From the NCBI GenBank assembly GCA_019925795.1, contig CM034310.1, forward strand, positions 27,184,520-27,248,519: 64,000 nucleotides of DNA. The letters run 5' to 3'. Source of the stretch: Dendrobium chrysotoxum (Eukaryota > Streptophyta > Magnoliopsida > Asparagales > Orchidaceae). A program made the translations under genes and the position numbers. Shown here piece by piece: positions 47,228 through 57,378 of the stretch; position 1 is the stretch's first letter; the number at the start of each line of letters is the position of its first letter. A model generated the notes under the pieces. It was not told the origin of the DNA. It made no database searches and worked only from the letters and a program-made list of their open reading frames with translations.

Positions 47228-47329
47228 TTATTCAACTGCGTGTGTGACGTTCTGTGCAGCATCAGTCTCAGGAAGGGCCAGCCCTGGCGATTCCTGGACT
47301 GGCTCCAGGAAATGATTGGCTGATTGCTA
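47228..47329 (-). promoter_or_regulatory. Readthrough-prone eRF1 stop codon and 32-codon extension
   Basis: The eRF1 CDS ends GAT-TAG followed by CAA-TCA, which matches the strong plant readthrough context UAG-CARYYA known from tobamoviruses. The frame then stays open for 32 sense codons, beginning QSANHFLEPV, to tandem stops TAA-TAA at 47,230-47,225, 11 nt before the predicted 3'UTR intron. A readthrough/NMD autoregulatory circuit has been reported for plant eRF1; the parts of that circuit are visible here. Usage is inferred. Confidence 0.75.
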
Positions 47330-48637
47330 ATCAGAATCTTCATTAAATTCCTCATCAGAAGCCTCATCAAAAGACCTCATGTCAAGCTGATAGCGAAGAA
47401 TACCACCAATGCCACCAAAACCCCTGCAGAACTGTGAACCTTCTTGAGATTTGTTTGTAACAAACTCGAGTGAACAGCCAAATCGCTTGTACTCATTGGC
47501 AAGCCACTCTAATAGAGACAGCTTATCCTGCACTTCAAGTTCTGCAGATGTATCACTATCGCGAAAGTTGTTCTGATCTGATTCCTGATCTTTGTTCAGA
47601 TGCTTGATGACAGGTTCCCCAGTAGCACTGTTTTTGAGGACATATCGGTTGATGTCCAAATTCTCCCACACAATCAAGATCTCAACAGCACCCATATCAA
47701 GTGCTTTCAGCGTGTCATCAACACCAAAGACATACTTTCCAGTATCCTGGCTAATTTCCTCAAAATACTTCCCGATCAATTTCTTTTCCTGTATGAACTT
47801 CACATTTGCCAGGATTTCCGAAGACAACTCAATTGCCTGATTGAAACCATTTTCTCCACCATATGAGACATCAACCACGTTGATTATTTTAGCCTGTAGA
47901 CGTGGATCAAACATATCAGATTGGCTCAATTCAGTTTTAAAATCAGCAGACCCAGCCAAGATCAACCCGGCAACATTTGGCTGACTTGTAGCAGGATTAA
48001 TGAAGAACTGGGTAGCAAGTTCAGCTGTCTTCCTGACATAATTATGGCGCTTCTCCATCCGAAGACGAGCAAACCGCAGTGCAGACTGTCCTCCTCTTCC
48101 ATGCTTCTTTGGAAGATCAACAGTGAATTTATGAAGCACTTCACGGGTATTACCGCTTAAAGTGCCGAAGAGAGTCCCATTACCATCCATGACAATAAAA
48201 CCGAACTTTTCATCAGATTCAAGAAGTTCATTGAGTGCCTCTGTGTGGAACTTGTTGTCACATAAATAAAGTGATGCATTTATGGGCTTAAATGGTTCGA
48301 AATCTATTGTCACCTTCTTTTCTTTTCCATCATCAGTAATAATGGTCCCAGTATATAGAACTAGCCCGTTAGGAGGAACCTTGCTGTACAGCTTTAGCCT
48401 TTGTTGAGCAGAAGTTATGGCAGCCAACACAGACTGCCGATTAACTCTGCTTTTGATATTAGAGGCAGTTCCATATTCATCACCCAACATCTTAGCCACT
48501 CGAGAGACCTGATCACGAGGTGTCATAATTAGGGAGATCATGCTTGTGCCATTACCTCTGGCAGCTTCCAATGCCTTGATAAGTTTCTTGATCTTCCATA
48601 TCTCAATGTTCCTATCATTCTCATGAGCATCAGCCAT
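47327..48637 (-). CDS. eRF1: Eukaryotic peptide chain release factor subunit 1 (eRF1)
   Basis: This is an intact single-exon CDS of 436 codons, the length of plant eRF1. eRF1 enters the ribosomal A site in the cytosol, recognises all three stop codons and, with eRF3, triggers hydrolysis of peptidyl-tRNA. Stop-codon recognition motifs NIKS (residues 60-63) and YLCDNKF (124-130) are present, as is the catalytic GGQ (182-184) within KKHGRGGQSALRF. The acidic C-terminus DEASDEEFNEDSD is typical. I place the start at MADAHEND (48,637), not 17 codons upstream, because a splice acceptor (TTCTGTGTAG) lies at 48,661 and family members start there. No frameshift or missing key residue is seen, so the gene looks functional. 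It is transcribed against the gypsy remnant in its intron. Confidence 0.98.
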   Translation of the reverse strand: MADAHENDRNIEIWKIKKLIKALEAARGNGTSMISLIMTPRDQVSRVAKMLGDEYGTASNIKSRVNRQSVLAAITSAQQRLKLYSKVPPNGLVLYTGTIITDDGKEKKVTIDFEPFKPINASLYLCDNKFHTEALNELLESDEKFGFIVMDGNGTLFGTLSGNTREVLHKFTVDLPKKHGRGGQSALRFARLRMEKRHNYVRKTAELATQFFINPATSQPNVAGLILAGSADFKTELSQSDMFDPRLQAKIINVVDVSYGGENGFNQAIELSSEILANVKFIQEKKLIGKYFEEISQDTGKYVFGVDDTLKALDMGAVEILIVWENLDINRYVLKNSATGEPVIKHLNKDQESDQNNFRDSDTSAELEVQDKLSLLEWLANEYKRFGCSLEFVTNKSQEGSQFCRGFGGIGGILRYQLDMRSFDEASDEEFNEDSD

Positions 48638-49093
48638 CTTACGAGCTTTGAGAGATGAACCTACACAGAAATATGGCATATAAAACAAACAGAAGATAAC
48701 ATCAACTAAAAGGTTTCAAACCAAACCAACTTTGCAACAGTACACGAATCAATAGTGGATCCTACGAGAGAAATGCAGCAAGCAACATGCATGGCATCAT
48801 TTTAAGATGAGAATGAAAAAAAAAATTATCTAACAATATGGCACAATTTGTTCAAACTGACGCAACAGAATAATCTATTACTGATAAAAGAACTCAAGAC
48901 TGAATTTTTAAAAGAAGATCCTTAGTATAATATGAAAACTAGTAAAGATATAGGTTATAAGGGATAGCAAAACCGTGCAAGAGGATGATAAAGGCGCTTT
49001 AATCTGAAAATAAATCATTGGCATCATCATCAGCTTTATCCCAATTTTTTGGCTGGCTTTATGAATTCTCATTTTTCATTCCTTCCTATTAAG

Positions 49094-49423
49094 TGTTGCA
49101 ATCAATGTTAAAACCATTCTTTGCAAAATATTTTGATGTGGCTTACCTGAACTGGACACATTATCACCTATTTTTTCTCCACACCCACAACACGCACCAC
49201 TACCATTATTTGCAGCTTATATTCATTTTCTGTTATGCCAGTGCACATCTCTTTTTCTTAGTTGTTTTACCTGAAATAGTAGTAAAGGCATGTGGGTTTA
49301 GAAAGGAGAATAGATATATAAATGCAATAGAGAATAGAGGAACTGTTTTTGTTCTCTAGTCTTATACTACTGTTTCATTGCTTATTCTGGGAAACCCTTC
49401 TCCTGTGTTATCTGCGACACCAT
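49094..49423 (+). repeat. Possible 5' LTR of the gypsy element
   Basis: The segment begins TGTTGC and ends near GCGACACCA just before a primer-site-like sequence. No 3' partner was found, so its boundaries are tentative. Confidence 0.35.
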
Positions 49424-49426
49424 ATT

Positions 49427-49438
49427 TGGTATCGGAAC
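49427..49438 (+). promoter_or_regulatory. Primer-binding-site remnant of the gypsy element
   Basis: TGGTATCGGAAC differs at two bases from the initiator-Met site TGGTATCAGAGC. A gag-like ATG (MAKESSRRTLN) follows at 49,454. Confidence 0.65.
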
Positions 49439-49453
49439 TAATTATCCAGAGAA

Positions 49454-51736
49454 TGGCAAAAGAAAGTTCACGTAGGACTCTTAACAATGATCAGAGTTTG
49501 GATGCTTTGTAGGCAACTCAAGCTATCTTCACTAGGAAACTTGATGATTTGACCACGGAATTCTTTCACTTCTAGACGGACATGCAAAATGAAATGGCTA
49601 CTCTAAAGACTTGAGTACAAATCCCACTGCTCGTTATCATCAGCTGGCAACCATGCCAATAGTCCAGCCACAAATAGGGGGAGGCCGAAACCAATGAAGA
49701 CCACCCATTACAATCCCTTCTCATTGATTTTGAAGAAGACTTTAGGTTCCAATCAAGACAGGAGGTCACCGGCTCTTGCAAATGATGGGCCAATTCCTTA
49801 TTTTAAATATCCAAGATGACAACAGTTACATCACCAAGAGCAGACAGAATTTCGTGTAAAGCTAGATATTTCATTTTTCGATGGCCACCTCCACATTTAA
49901 GATTATCTAACAAGTTGTCGAGATATTTTTCAAATACATGAAAATTGCACTAGATAAACAGGTTAAATATGTTGCTTGTCGATTGAAGGGAGGTGTCGGA
50001 GCATGTTGGTTGCAATTGTTACAAAACAAGCAGATAGAAGGGAAGGGGTCAGTTCATAGTTGGTTCCGAATGAAACAATTATTACAAGGGCACTTCCTAC
50101 CTACAAATTTTGAGCAAATGTTTTTATTTAAAATATCAACATTGCTCTCAAGGGTAGCTGACAGTTGGCGAGTGCACGAAAAAGTTCTATCACCTTAGTG
50201 CTAGGAACAACCTCAATGAGTCTGAAAACCAACTTGTTGGTCGTTATATTGGTGGATTAAGGGTTTAGCTGATGAAGAACAGAATGTAGCTGATCAGGAC
50301 ATTGAACTTGGAAGTAAAGACCTGCACGTGACGAAGGAGAGCTGCAAGTCTGCATCCTTGAAAAGCTGCCCTTGGCGCTTCACCAACCACTCAATTCACA
50401 ATGCAATGCCCTATTTTGAGCACGTTGTACTATTAATGAGAAGGCTTGTGATTTAATTATTGATAGTGAATGCACAGTATGCCATTTGATGCTCCACTGT
50501 ACAAGCATTATAACTCAAAACGACAGAATCCTCATCCATAAAAAATAAGTTGGGTTAAAAAGGGAATGGATATAACTATTTTAGAAATGTGCAGTGTCAC
50601 TTTTTAGATTGAAAAACATTACGTATGTAAAGCTAGCTGCGATGTCTTAGATATAAATGTGTGCCACCTCATTTTGGGTTGCATTCTCAGCTTGACACAA
50701 GCTCCATTCTAGCCTTATCTGTATCAGACACTTGGGAAATCAACACGATCTAGTTATCCTGATGAAATTTGAAAGCTGTTGAAATTTGTCATGTTGGCCG
50801 GCCATAATTACCATCTCAGTTGCTCATCTATGTACTTTGCAGCACCCTATTGATTTCACATCGGGAGCTACCTTACCCAACCAACCATATTATTGAATGA
50901 GCTTGAAGAAACATGCAATCTCACAAGATATAGTGGAAAAGCTATTAACAAAACAATTGATCTAACCTAGCTTAAGTCCTTGCATCATACCCGCACTAAT
51001 TATTCCAAAAGAAGGATGAAAAGTGGTGAATGTGCATAGACAGCCGAGCAATCAATAAGATTACTGTTAAGTACCAATTTCTTGTACAAAGAATTTCTGA
51101 TTTGTTGAGATCCACTGTGTTTTCAAAATTGGACTTAAGGAAGATTACCATCAAATTCGTATATGACATGGAGAATGGAAAATCACATTCAAAACCAATG
51201 AAAGTTTATACTAATGGAAGGTAATGCTATTTGGGCTTTGTAATGCTCCTTCCACGTTTATGCGGCTTATGAACGAACTCCTCAAACCATTTTTAGGAGA
51301 ATTTCATTGCTTATTTTGATGTTCATGTCTTTATCTCTTCTCTTAATGACCATATAGTCCATCTAACACAAATACTAGAGAGCTTTCGTTGCAACAAATT
51401 GTATATCAATTTATCCAAATATGATTTCGCTACTAAGAGCGTGAACTTCCTGGGATTCGTTTTATCACGAGATGGCATTCGAGTAGATCCTCTCTGAGAT
51501 TGGCCCACTCTGCAATCCATCTCTGACATTCATAGTTTTCATGGATTAACAAACTTTTATCGATGACTTATCTATGGATTCAATGTCATAATGGCCCCTC
51601 TCACGGATTATTTGAAGTCTCATACCTTTAGTTGGCCAACAGCTCAAGTGCATAGTTTTGACGCCATTAAATATGCTCTTAGTTCAATGCCTGTTTTGGC
51701 TCTCTACAAAATTTTGCAAAACCCTTCCATGGATAC
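49454..51736 (+). pseudogene. Ty3/gypsy gag, RT and RNase H start, heavily decayed
   Basis: The gag remnant includes VKYVACRLKGGVGACWLQLL and SVHSWFRMKQLLQGHFLPTN (49,965-50,105), the conserved Gag core of plant gypsy elements. The RT shows CIDSRAINKITVKY and FSKLDLRKI (51,033-51,140), a GFVLSRDGI-type block near 51,455, and an RNase H lead-in near 51,630-51,735 (SWPTAQVHSFDAIKYAL and MDTD). There is a stop every 20-60 codons. The RNase H is cut at GATAC by the LTR insertion and resumes at 55,191. Confidence 0.88.
51732..51736. repeat. Target-site duplication GATAC, left copy
   Basis: GATAC abuts the left end of the compound LTR insertion and recurs at 55,186-55,190 at its right end. Excising 51,737-55,190 restores the gypsy RNase H frame (MDT then HVSSVRIGTILSQ). 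Confidence 0.92.
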
Positions 51737-53831
51737 TGATGCAAGCAAAAAATTAAGAAGACCCCAATTTTTGCAGGCATACTAAAAGACTTCCTAAGAA
51801 TATAAGAAAAGACACAAAATACTCAAAATTAGACAAAATCCGACATTTAAACAAAATATAACTTTTATAGGATAAAGACGACTCTTACAAACTTATGACA
51901 TAAAAACAAACACCTAAACTTGCTTTTCTTGGATCAAGAAGAAAGATATAATTGGCGTCAAACTTGCGGAGAGAAGAAAGAGGTAAGAAGCCGATACGAA
52001 AGAGAGGACAAGCTCGCAAGCTTTCCCAAGAAGGAAGAAGAGAAGAAATGGAACAAGCTCGCAAGCTTTTCCAAAGAAAAAACCCTCAGATTTTAGCTCC
52101 AAAAATTATCCATAATCTCCTTTTTTTTATCAACAAAACATCACATATATATAGTTGAAGAAAGGCAACCAAACAACCCCAAAAAATCCAGCTGAACCAA
52201 TCAGAAAAGGGGAAGCATGAAGGCCAAAAGGCAGTCCAGAAGCAGCAACTGAAGAGCCACACAGGAACCGGAAAAGGCAGTCAAGGGGGAAGGAACGGAC
52301 ACCACAGGGAACCGGAACCAGCAGCCCAGGGAACCGGAACCAACAACCACAAGGGGAAGGAACCGGACACAGAAAAAGGAGCCAGATGGGAGAACCGAAG
52401 GGCCAAGGGAATGGGGAAAGAACTAGGTCCATACCCATTTATGAGCTAAAAAGTAACTAAACTACAAGAATAAATGAAGCATTAATGAGCTGTTAAGAAG
52501 AAGCTCCCAACAGCAAACCCGAATAGCCAAGCCCAAACCAAAGAACCAAATAAACTCAAGTTGAACCCCCCTTTGCCTACATCAATTCTCCCCCACTTGA
52601 AAATTCTCATCCCCTGATAAGATGTCTTTAGAACTTTCCTGATGAGTCGAAGGCGCTGCATCCAATTCTTTAATCAAGGCCGCATATTTTCTCTGGATCA
52701 TTTCTTTTTCCTGGATAAATTGAGCTTGCAGACGACTCTTTCTCTTGTCATATGTTTCTGAAATTAAATTCATTTTATGTTGAATTTTGTAAAGCTCGTT
52801 CAGTATAGGATCTGTAGAACTTCCTTGTGGCGGGATCCATCGGCTCATAGGAATTACTTCTTCAAGATAAATTAGATTACTTTCTCCAACCACAGATTCA
52901 TCGTCTTTTTGATTTTTCATTTTTTATAAAAGGAAGAACTAACACAAACCTAGGATATACTAATCTAGGCTCTGATACCAAATTGATGCAAGCAAAAAAT
53001 TAAGAAGACCCTAATTTTTGCAAGCATACTAAAAGGCTTCCTAAGAATATAAGAAAAGACACAAAATACTCAAAAATAGATAAAATACGACATTTAAACT
53101 AAATATAACTTTTATAGGATAAAGACGACTCTTACAAACTTATGACATAAAAACAAACACCTAAACTTGCTTTCTTGGATCGAGAAGAAAGATACAATTG
53201 ACGTCGAACTTGCGAAGAGAAGAAAGAGGTAAGAAGCCGAGACGAAGGAGAGGACAAGCTCACAAGCTTTCCCAAGAAGGAAGAAGAGAAGAAATGGAAC
53301 AAGCTCGCAAGCTTTTCCAAAGAAAAAACCCTCAGGTTTTAGCTCCAAAAATTATCCATAATTTCCTTTTTTTTATCAACAAAACATCACAAATATATAG
53401 TTGAAAAAAGGCAGCCAAACAGCCCCAAAAAACTCCATCTGAACCAATCAGAAAAGGGGAAGCAGGAAGGCCAAAAGGCAGTCCAGAAGCAGCAACCAAA
53501 GAGCCACATAGGAACCGAAAAAGGCAGCGAAGGGGGAAGGAACGGACACTATAGGGAACCGGAACCAGCAGCCTAGGGAATCGAAACAGGCAGCTACAAG
53601 GGGAAGGAACCGGACACAGGAAAAGGAGCTAGATGGGAGAACCGAAAGGCCAAGGGAAGGGGGAAAGAACCAGGTCCATACCCATTTATGAGCTAAAAAT
53701 TAACTAAAGTACAAGAATAAATGAAGCATTAATGAGCTGTTAACAAGCAGTTCCCAACAATAAACCCAAATAGCCAAGCCCAAACCAAAGAACCAAATAA
53801 ACTCAAGTTGACCCCCCCTTTGCCTACATCA
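51737..53831 (-). mobile_element. Non-autonomous LTR retrotransposon (two 848-bp LTRs, 399-bp interior)
   Basis: On the minus strand the 5' LTR is 53,831-52,984 and the 3' LTR 52,584-51,737, both 848 bp, starting TGATGTAGGC and ending GC(T/C)TGCATCA. The primer site TGGTATCAGAGC (52,980-52,969) and polypurine tract AAGTGGGGGAGAAT (52,598-52,585) are intact. The interior holds only one short ORF, so it needs enzymes from another element. LTRs differ at a few percent, so it is fairly young. Confidence 0.88.
52582..52920 (-). CDS. Short coiled-coil ORF of the non-autonomous LTR element
   Basis: A 112-codon frame starts MKNQKDDESVVGESN 49 bases after the primer site and fills the interior. Residues 50-90 are rich in Lys, Glu, Gln, Ile and Leu in a heptad-like pattern (YKIQHKMNLISETYDKRKS), suggesting a coiled coil. 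No protease, integrase, RT or zinc knuckle is present. It may be a reduced Gag-like protein. I do not recognise the family, and the stop overlaps the LTR start. Confidence 0.5.
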   Translation of the reverse strand: MKNQKDDESVVGESNLIYLEEVIPMSRWIPPQGSSTDPILNELYKIQHKMNLISETYDKRKSRLQAQFIQEKEMIQRKYAALIKELDAAPSTHQESSKDILSGDENFQVGEN

Positions 53832-53999
53832 ATTAACAGACAGCCAAGGGGAGGAAGAACCTGGACAATTGCAATAATGAGCTGAAAAGGCAGCAGCAGC
53901 TCCCAAAACAGCCAAAAAAAGAAGCAGCCAATCTCAAACTAAGACCCACCAGCAACCCAAAAAAATGACTTTTTCTAACCCCCCCATTTGCCTACATCA
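53832..53999 (-). repeat. LTR fragment (minus orientation) of a diverged copy
   Basis: The last 168 bp end TTTGCCTACATCA and carry AGCCAAGGGGAGGAAGAAC and AATGAGCTG phrases found in LTR1/LTR2, but diverged and shortened. An outward polypurine tract (minus: ACTGGAGGAGAATC) follows on its right. Confidence 0.7.
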
Positions 54000-54046
54000 G
54001 ATTCTCCTCCAGTTGAAAGAGCACATTAAGTGGAGTGAGGGAGAAT

Positions 54047-55185
54047 TGATGTAGGCAGGGGGGGTCAAAACAAATTCATTTCTTTGGGCTGCTGGTTGCT
54101 TCTTGGTTTAGGCTTGGCTGCTCGGTTTTGGGCTGTGTTCTTTAAGAGCTACTTGGTTTAAGCTCATTAATGCTTGAGCTGATACTTTAGCTCATTATTA
54201 TGAAAAGTTTTTCTCTGGTTAGCTCATTAAATGGAGTGGAATTTTGCCTTTTCCTTTCTCAGTGTCTCTTCGATTTTCCCTCCTGGTTCTCCTTCCCATG
54301 GCATGTTCCGGTTCCCTGGTTGCTGGTTCCGATTCCCTGGGTTGTCCCTTCGGTTCCTCCCCTGGCTGTTTGTCCCGTGGCTGCTTTACCCAATTTTTTA
54401 TGTGGCCTTTTCGGGTGCTGTTCTAGAATAATTGTTGGCCTTTTGCCTCCCTTTTGCTGATTGGTTCGGATGGAGGTATTGGGGCTGTTTGTCTTCCTAT
54501 TTTCTACTATATATATGTGATGTTTAGAAGTTATAAAAAGAGAGATATGTGTTTATTTTTGGATCCAAAAAAACCTGAGGGTTTTCTTCTTTGGAAAAGC
54601 TTGCGAACTTGTTCTATTTCTATTCTTCCTTCTTGGGAAAGCTTGTGAGCTTGTCCTTATCTTCGTCTCAGCTTCTTATCTCTTTCTTCTCTCCACAAAT
54701 TCGACGCCACTTGTATCTTTCTTCTCAAGCTTCTTTAGATTGTTATTGAGTCATGTTTGTATAAGTTGTAATTTGCTTATGTTATGTTTTAAAAGTTGTT
54801 TTCCAACTTGTTTTGGAATTTATTGTGTTTAATCTTAAAGTATGATGAAGTAATTTTTGGATACAAAAACCTGAGGGTTTTAGGAAAAGCTTGCGAGCTT
54901 GTTCCTCTTCGTCTTCTCCTTCTTCTAGGAAAGCTTGCGAGCTTGTCCTCTCCTTCGTCTTGGACTTCTTACCTCTTTCTTCTCTCCGCAAGTTCAACGC
55001 CATTTGTATCTTTCTTCTCAATCAAGGAATGCAAGTTTAGGAATTTTTATTTTATGATTGTAAGCGTCGTTTTTATGTTATAAAATCATTGTATTTTCTT
55101 TGTTTATGTATTTTCTTATCTTTTTTAGGAGTCTTTTAGTATGCTTGCAAAAATTAGGGTCTTCCTAATTTTTTTGCCTGCATCA
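54047..55185 (+). repeat. LTR3, inverted copy with an internal 290-bp duplication
   Basis: The plus strand starts TGATGTAGGC after a polypurine tract (AAGTGGAGTGAGGGAGAA) and ends TGCATCA. It is about 290 bp longer than LTR1 because the block CCTGAGGGTTTT...CTTTCTTCTC occurs twice (54,570-54,730 and 54,862-55,020). Confidence 0.8.
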
Positions 55186-55190
55186 GATAC
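55186..55190. repeat. Target-site duplication GATAC, right copy
   Basis: It directly follows CATCA of LTR3 and is identical to 51,732-51,736. Confidence 0.92.
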
Positions 55191-56300
55191 TCACGTCTCA
55201 TCTGTTAGAATTGGGACTATTTTGTCCCAAGATGATAGACTAGTTGAATATTTTAGCAAGATGTTAAGTCCACCAAGACAAAAATAGTCTGTTTACGAGC
55301 AAGAGCTGTATGCTGTTGTCCGGGCGCTAAAGTAGTGGGAACCTTATTTGCTTCATCAAGACTTTGTACTTTGCAATGCTCATCAAGCGCTCCAATACAT
55401 TAACAATTAAAAAATAAATCGAATGCACGCATGATGGATAGTCTTTTAACAAAAAAATAGTTTTGTGCTACGACAAAAGGTCGGGAACCTGAATTGTGTG
55501 GTTGACGCTCTCAATCGACGCTCTGCATTGTTACCCAATTACAAACCGAAACTATTAGTTTACAGGAAACGAAGGAGCTATACAGCACAGATGTGTATTT
55601 TGCTGAACCTTGGAATCTATGTAATGCTGGACATCCGACCAGTGATACAATTTATGCCATGGGTTTCTCTTTAAAGGCAATGCACTCTATATTCCTCAAT
55701 TTTCTTGGAGATAAAAGCTCATTAAGGAAGTCCACTATGATGGACTTGTTATTCATGTCGGTAGAGATAAGTCACGAACCTAACTTCAGTACCGATTTTA
55801 TTGACCGCACATGCGACGAGATGTTTCTTGCTTTGTGGAGCACTGTTTAGTTTGACAATCTTATAAAGGAAATGCTCAAAATTCCAACCTATACATGCCA
55901 CTACCTGTTCCAAACTCCATTTTGGAAGACCTAAGCATCAATTTTGTCCAGGGGCTACTAAAATCAATACAGGGATCTGATTCAATTATGTTGGTCGTCG
56001 ATAAATTTTCAAAGATGACTCACTTCATTCCCTATAAAAAAAATATTTGACGCTTTTAATATTGCACACCTATTCTTCAAGGAGATTGTTCACTTGCATG
56101 GGTTACCTCGTAGTCTTACCTCCAACCATGACGTTAAATTCATTATCCACTGTTGTAGATAATTGTGGAAATGACTTAAGCCCGATTTGAAACTCAGCTC
56201 CACGTACCACCCGCAAACAAATGACCAAACTGAAGTCATTAATCACACTCTAGGTAATATGCCACACTATTTAGTACAACAACATCCAAGAAAATACTTA
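55191..56300 (+). pseudogene. Ty3/gypsy RNase H and integrase, continuation
   Basis: RNase H resumes with HVSSVRIGTILSQ, then YFSKMLSPPRQ, VYEQELYAVVRALK and FVLCNAHQALQYIN (55,191-55,410). NCVVDALNRR ends the connection domain (55,490-55,520). Integrase traces include a DLLFMSVEIS block (55,745), VDKFSKMTHF (about 55,995-56,030), FKEIVHLHGLPRSLTSN (56,078-56,130) and STYHPQTNDQTEV (56,200-56,240). Many stops; the 3' end and 3' LTR are not seen. Confidence 0.88.
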
Positions 56301-57129
56301 GAAAACAGCTCAAGGAATTGAAATAGACCACCTAAACAGTCAGTAAGCTCATCATTACCGAGAGAATGTTGTCACAATAAACCACCTTAAGAATACCTCC
56401 ACATTTTTCTTAAAGAAGAAACAACAATCCAACTCCAAATACCAATGTTTCTTCAAGACCCTGTATAATGTATATTTCACAAAAAAGAACTTTATTTTTC
56501 TGTAAACACCTTCTGCTGCTGCTAGGAATATTATCATTAATTTCTCCAGCAAGCATAATATTTCTGGCTACTTTACAAAAAGAATTATTGATTTGAACAG
56601 TGGAAAAAAGAAACAAAGACAAATTTATTTCAGAATTCAACATTCAAAAAAATACCAAAGCTGAATCCTTTTCTACTCCAACAAAGATTATACCGGGAAA
56701 AAAAGATTCTAACGCAACCCTTCGATAGGCTCTTTGCAAACATTGGCAACACAAACGAGATATATTGAAAAAACATCAAGCTCGCCAAGAAAAATAATAG
56801 CGACGCTATCGGCATCCTCTGTCCGATAGATCAAAGCCTTGTCCCAATAGAAAAATAACCTAAAATCCAAGTCCAAATCTGAATTAACCAAGGAAATCCA
56901 CATATCTAAGTAATATCTAAAACCCAAACATCGAAACCCTAGCCTCTAGCATCCAGATTCTTTCTCAAGAAGATAATTGTACAGACAGCTATAAAATTCA
57001 TCGAATTAAAAAAAAAAAAAAGACAATCAAACAAATATTCGCTTAAGTACTAGCATAGTTAAATTCTAAAAACCCTAACAAAAAGAGGAAAAGAGACCGA
57101 ACAAACAGAGATAGGAACTAAAGGAGAAA

Positions 57130-57175
57130 CCTGAGTGAGAATCGCGCTTGGCGGCTTCGATTCGATGGTTCTAAA
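57130..57175 (-). other. Probable eRF1 first exon (5'UTR)
   Basis: About 45 GC-richer bases on the minus strand between the expected transcription start (30 bases after the TATA box) and the donor ACTCAG|GTTTCT. It contains no ATG. Confidence 0.5.
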
Positions 57176-57195
57176 ACCGCAAGAGAGGCGCCGAT

Positions 57196-57204
57196 GAATT
57201 TATA
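57196..57204 (-). promoter_or_regulatory. TATA box of the probable eRF1 promoter
   Basis: The minus strand reads CCTATAAATTC, 65-75 bases upstream of the proposed splice donor, in a short GC-rich stretch. This is good positional evidence, but no transcript data. Confidence 0.55.
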
Positions 57205-57375
57205 GGTAGACGGATGAGATTGCCAGCTTCGCGTTTGGAGAGCCGTGCGATGCTCTGCTTCTTCTGAATAAAAATAATAATATTTTTTTTCAAAAATAAA
57301 ATAAATAAATAAAATTTTCAAGATATCGTAACAAAGATTTAATCTAGATATTTAAAAAATTTAAGACTTGCTTTG

Positions 57376-57378
<3 letters not shown>

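Larger units (their letters stand above)
51737..55185. mobile_element. Compound LTR insertion with inverted outer ends, nested in gypsy RNase H
   Basis: From left to right: LTR1 (minus), a short internal region, LTR2 (minus), a 168-bp LTR fragment (minus), a 47-bp core, then LTR3 (plus). The left end TGATGCAAGCAAAAAATTA and the right end TAATTTTTTTGCCTGCATCA are inverted copies of the same U5 terminus. A single GATAC duplication flanks everything. A normal provirus has direct, not inverted, LTRs. Confidence 0.85.
48661..57129 (-). other. Inferred 5'UTR intron of eRF1, 8.5 kb, filled with retrotransposons
   Basis: The acceptor is TTCTGTGTAG|GTTCATC (48,662-48,661), 24 nt before the ATG. The best donor is ACTCAG|GTTTCTCC (57,129-57,128) next to a GC-rich leader with a TATA box. 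Between them lies a gypsy element and a nested LTR insertion, plus AT-rich intron sequence at 48,665-49,090 and 56,350-57,125. A closer donor inside the repeats cannot be excluded without cDNA. Confidence 0.55.

Noticed and set aside
47592..48160. Plus-strand open frames of 79-88 codons opposite eRF1
   Set aside because: They are antisense shadows of a strongly conserved coding exon and have no family features.
54200..54648. Plus-strand ORFs with hydrophobic Phe/Pro-rich sequence
   Set aside because: They lie inside LTR3 and correspond to antisense of LTR1/LTR2; three overlapping frames are open, typical of low-complexity LTR sequence.
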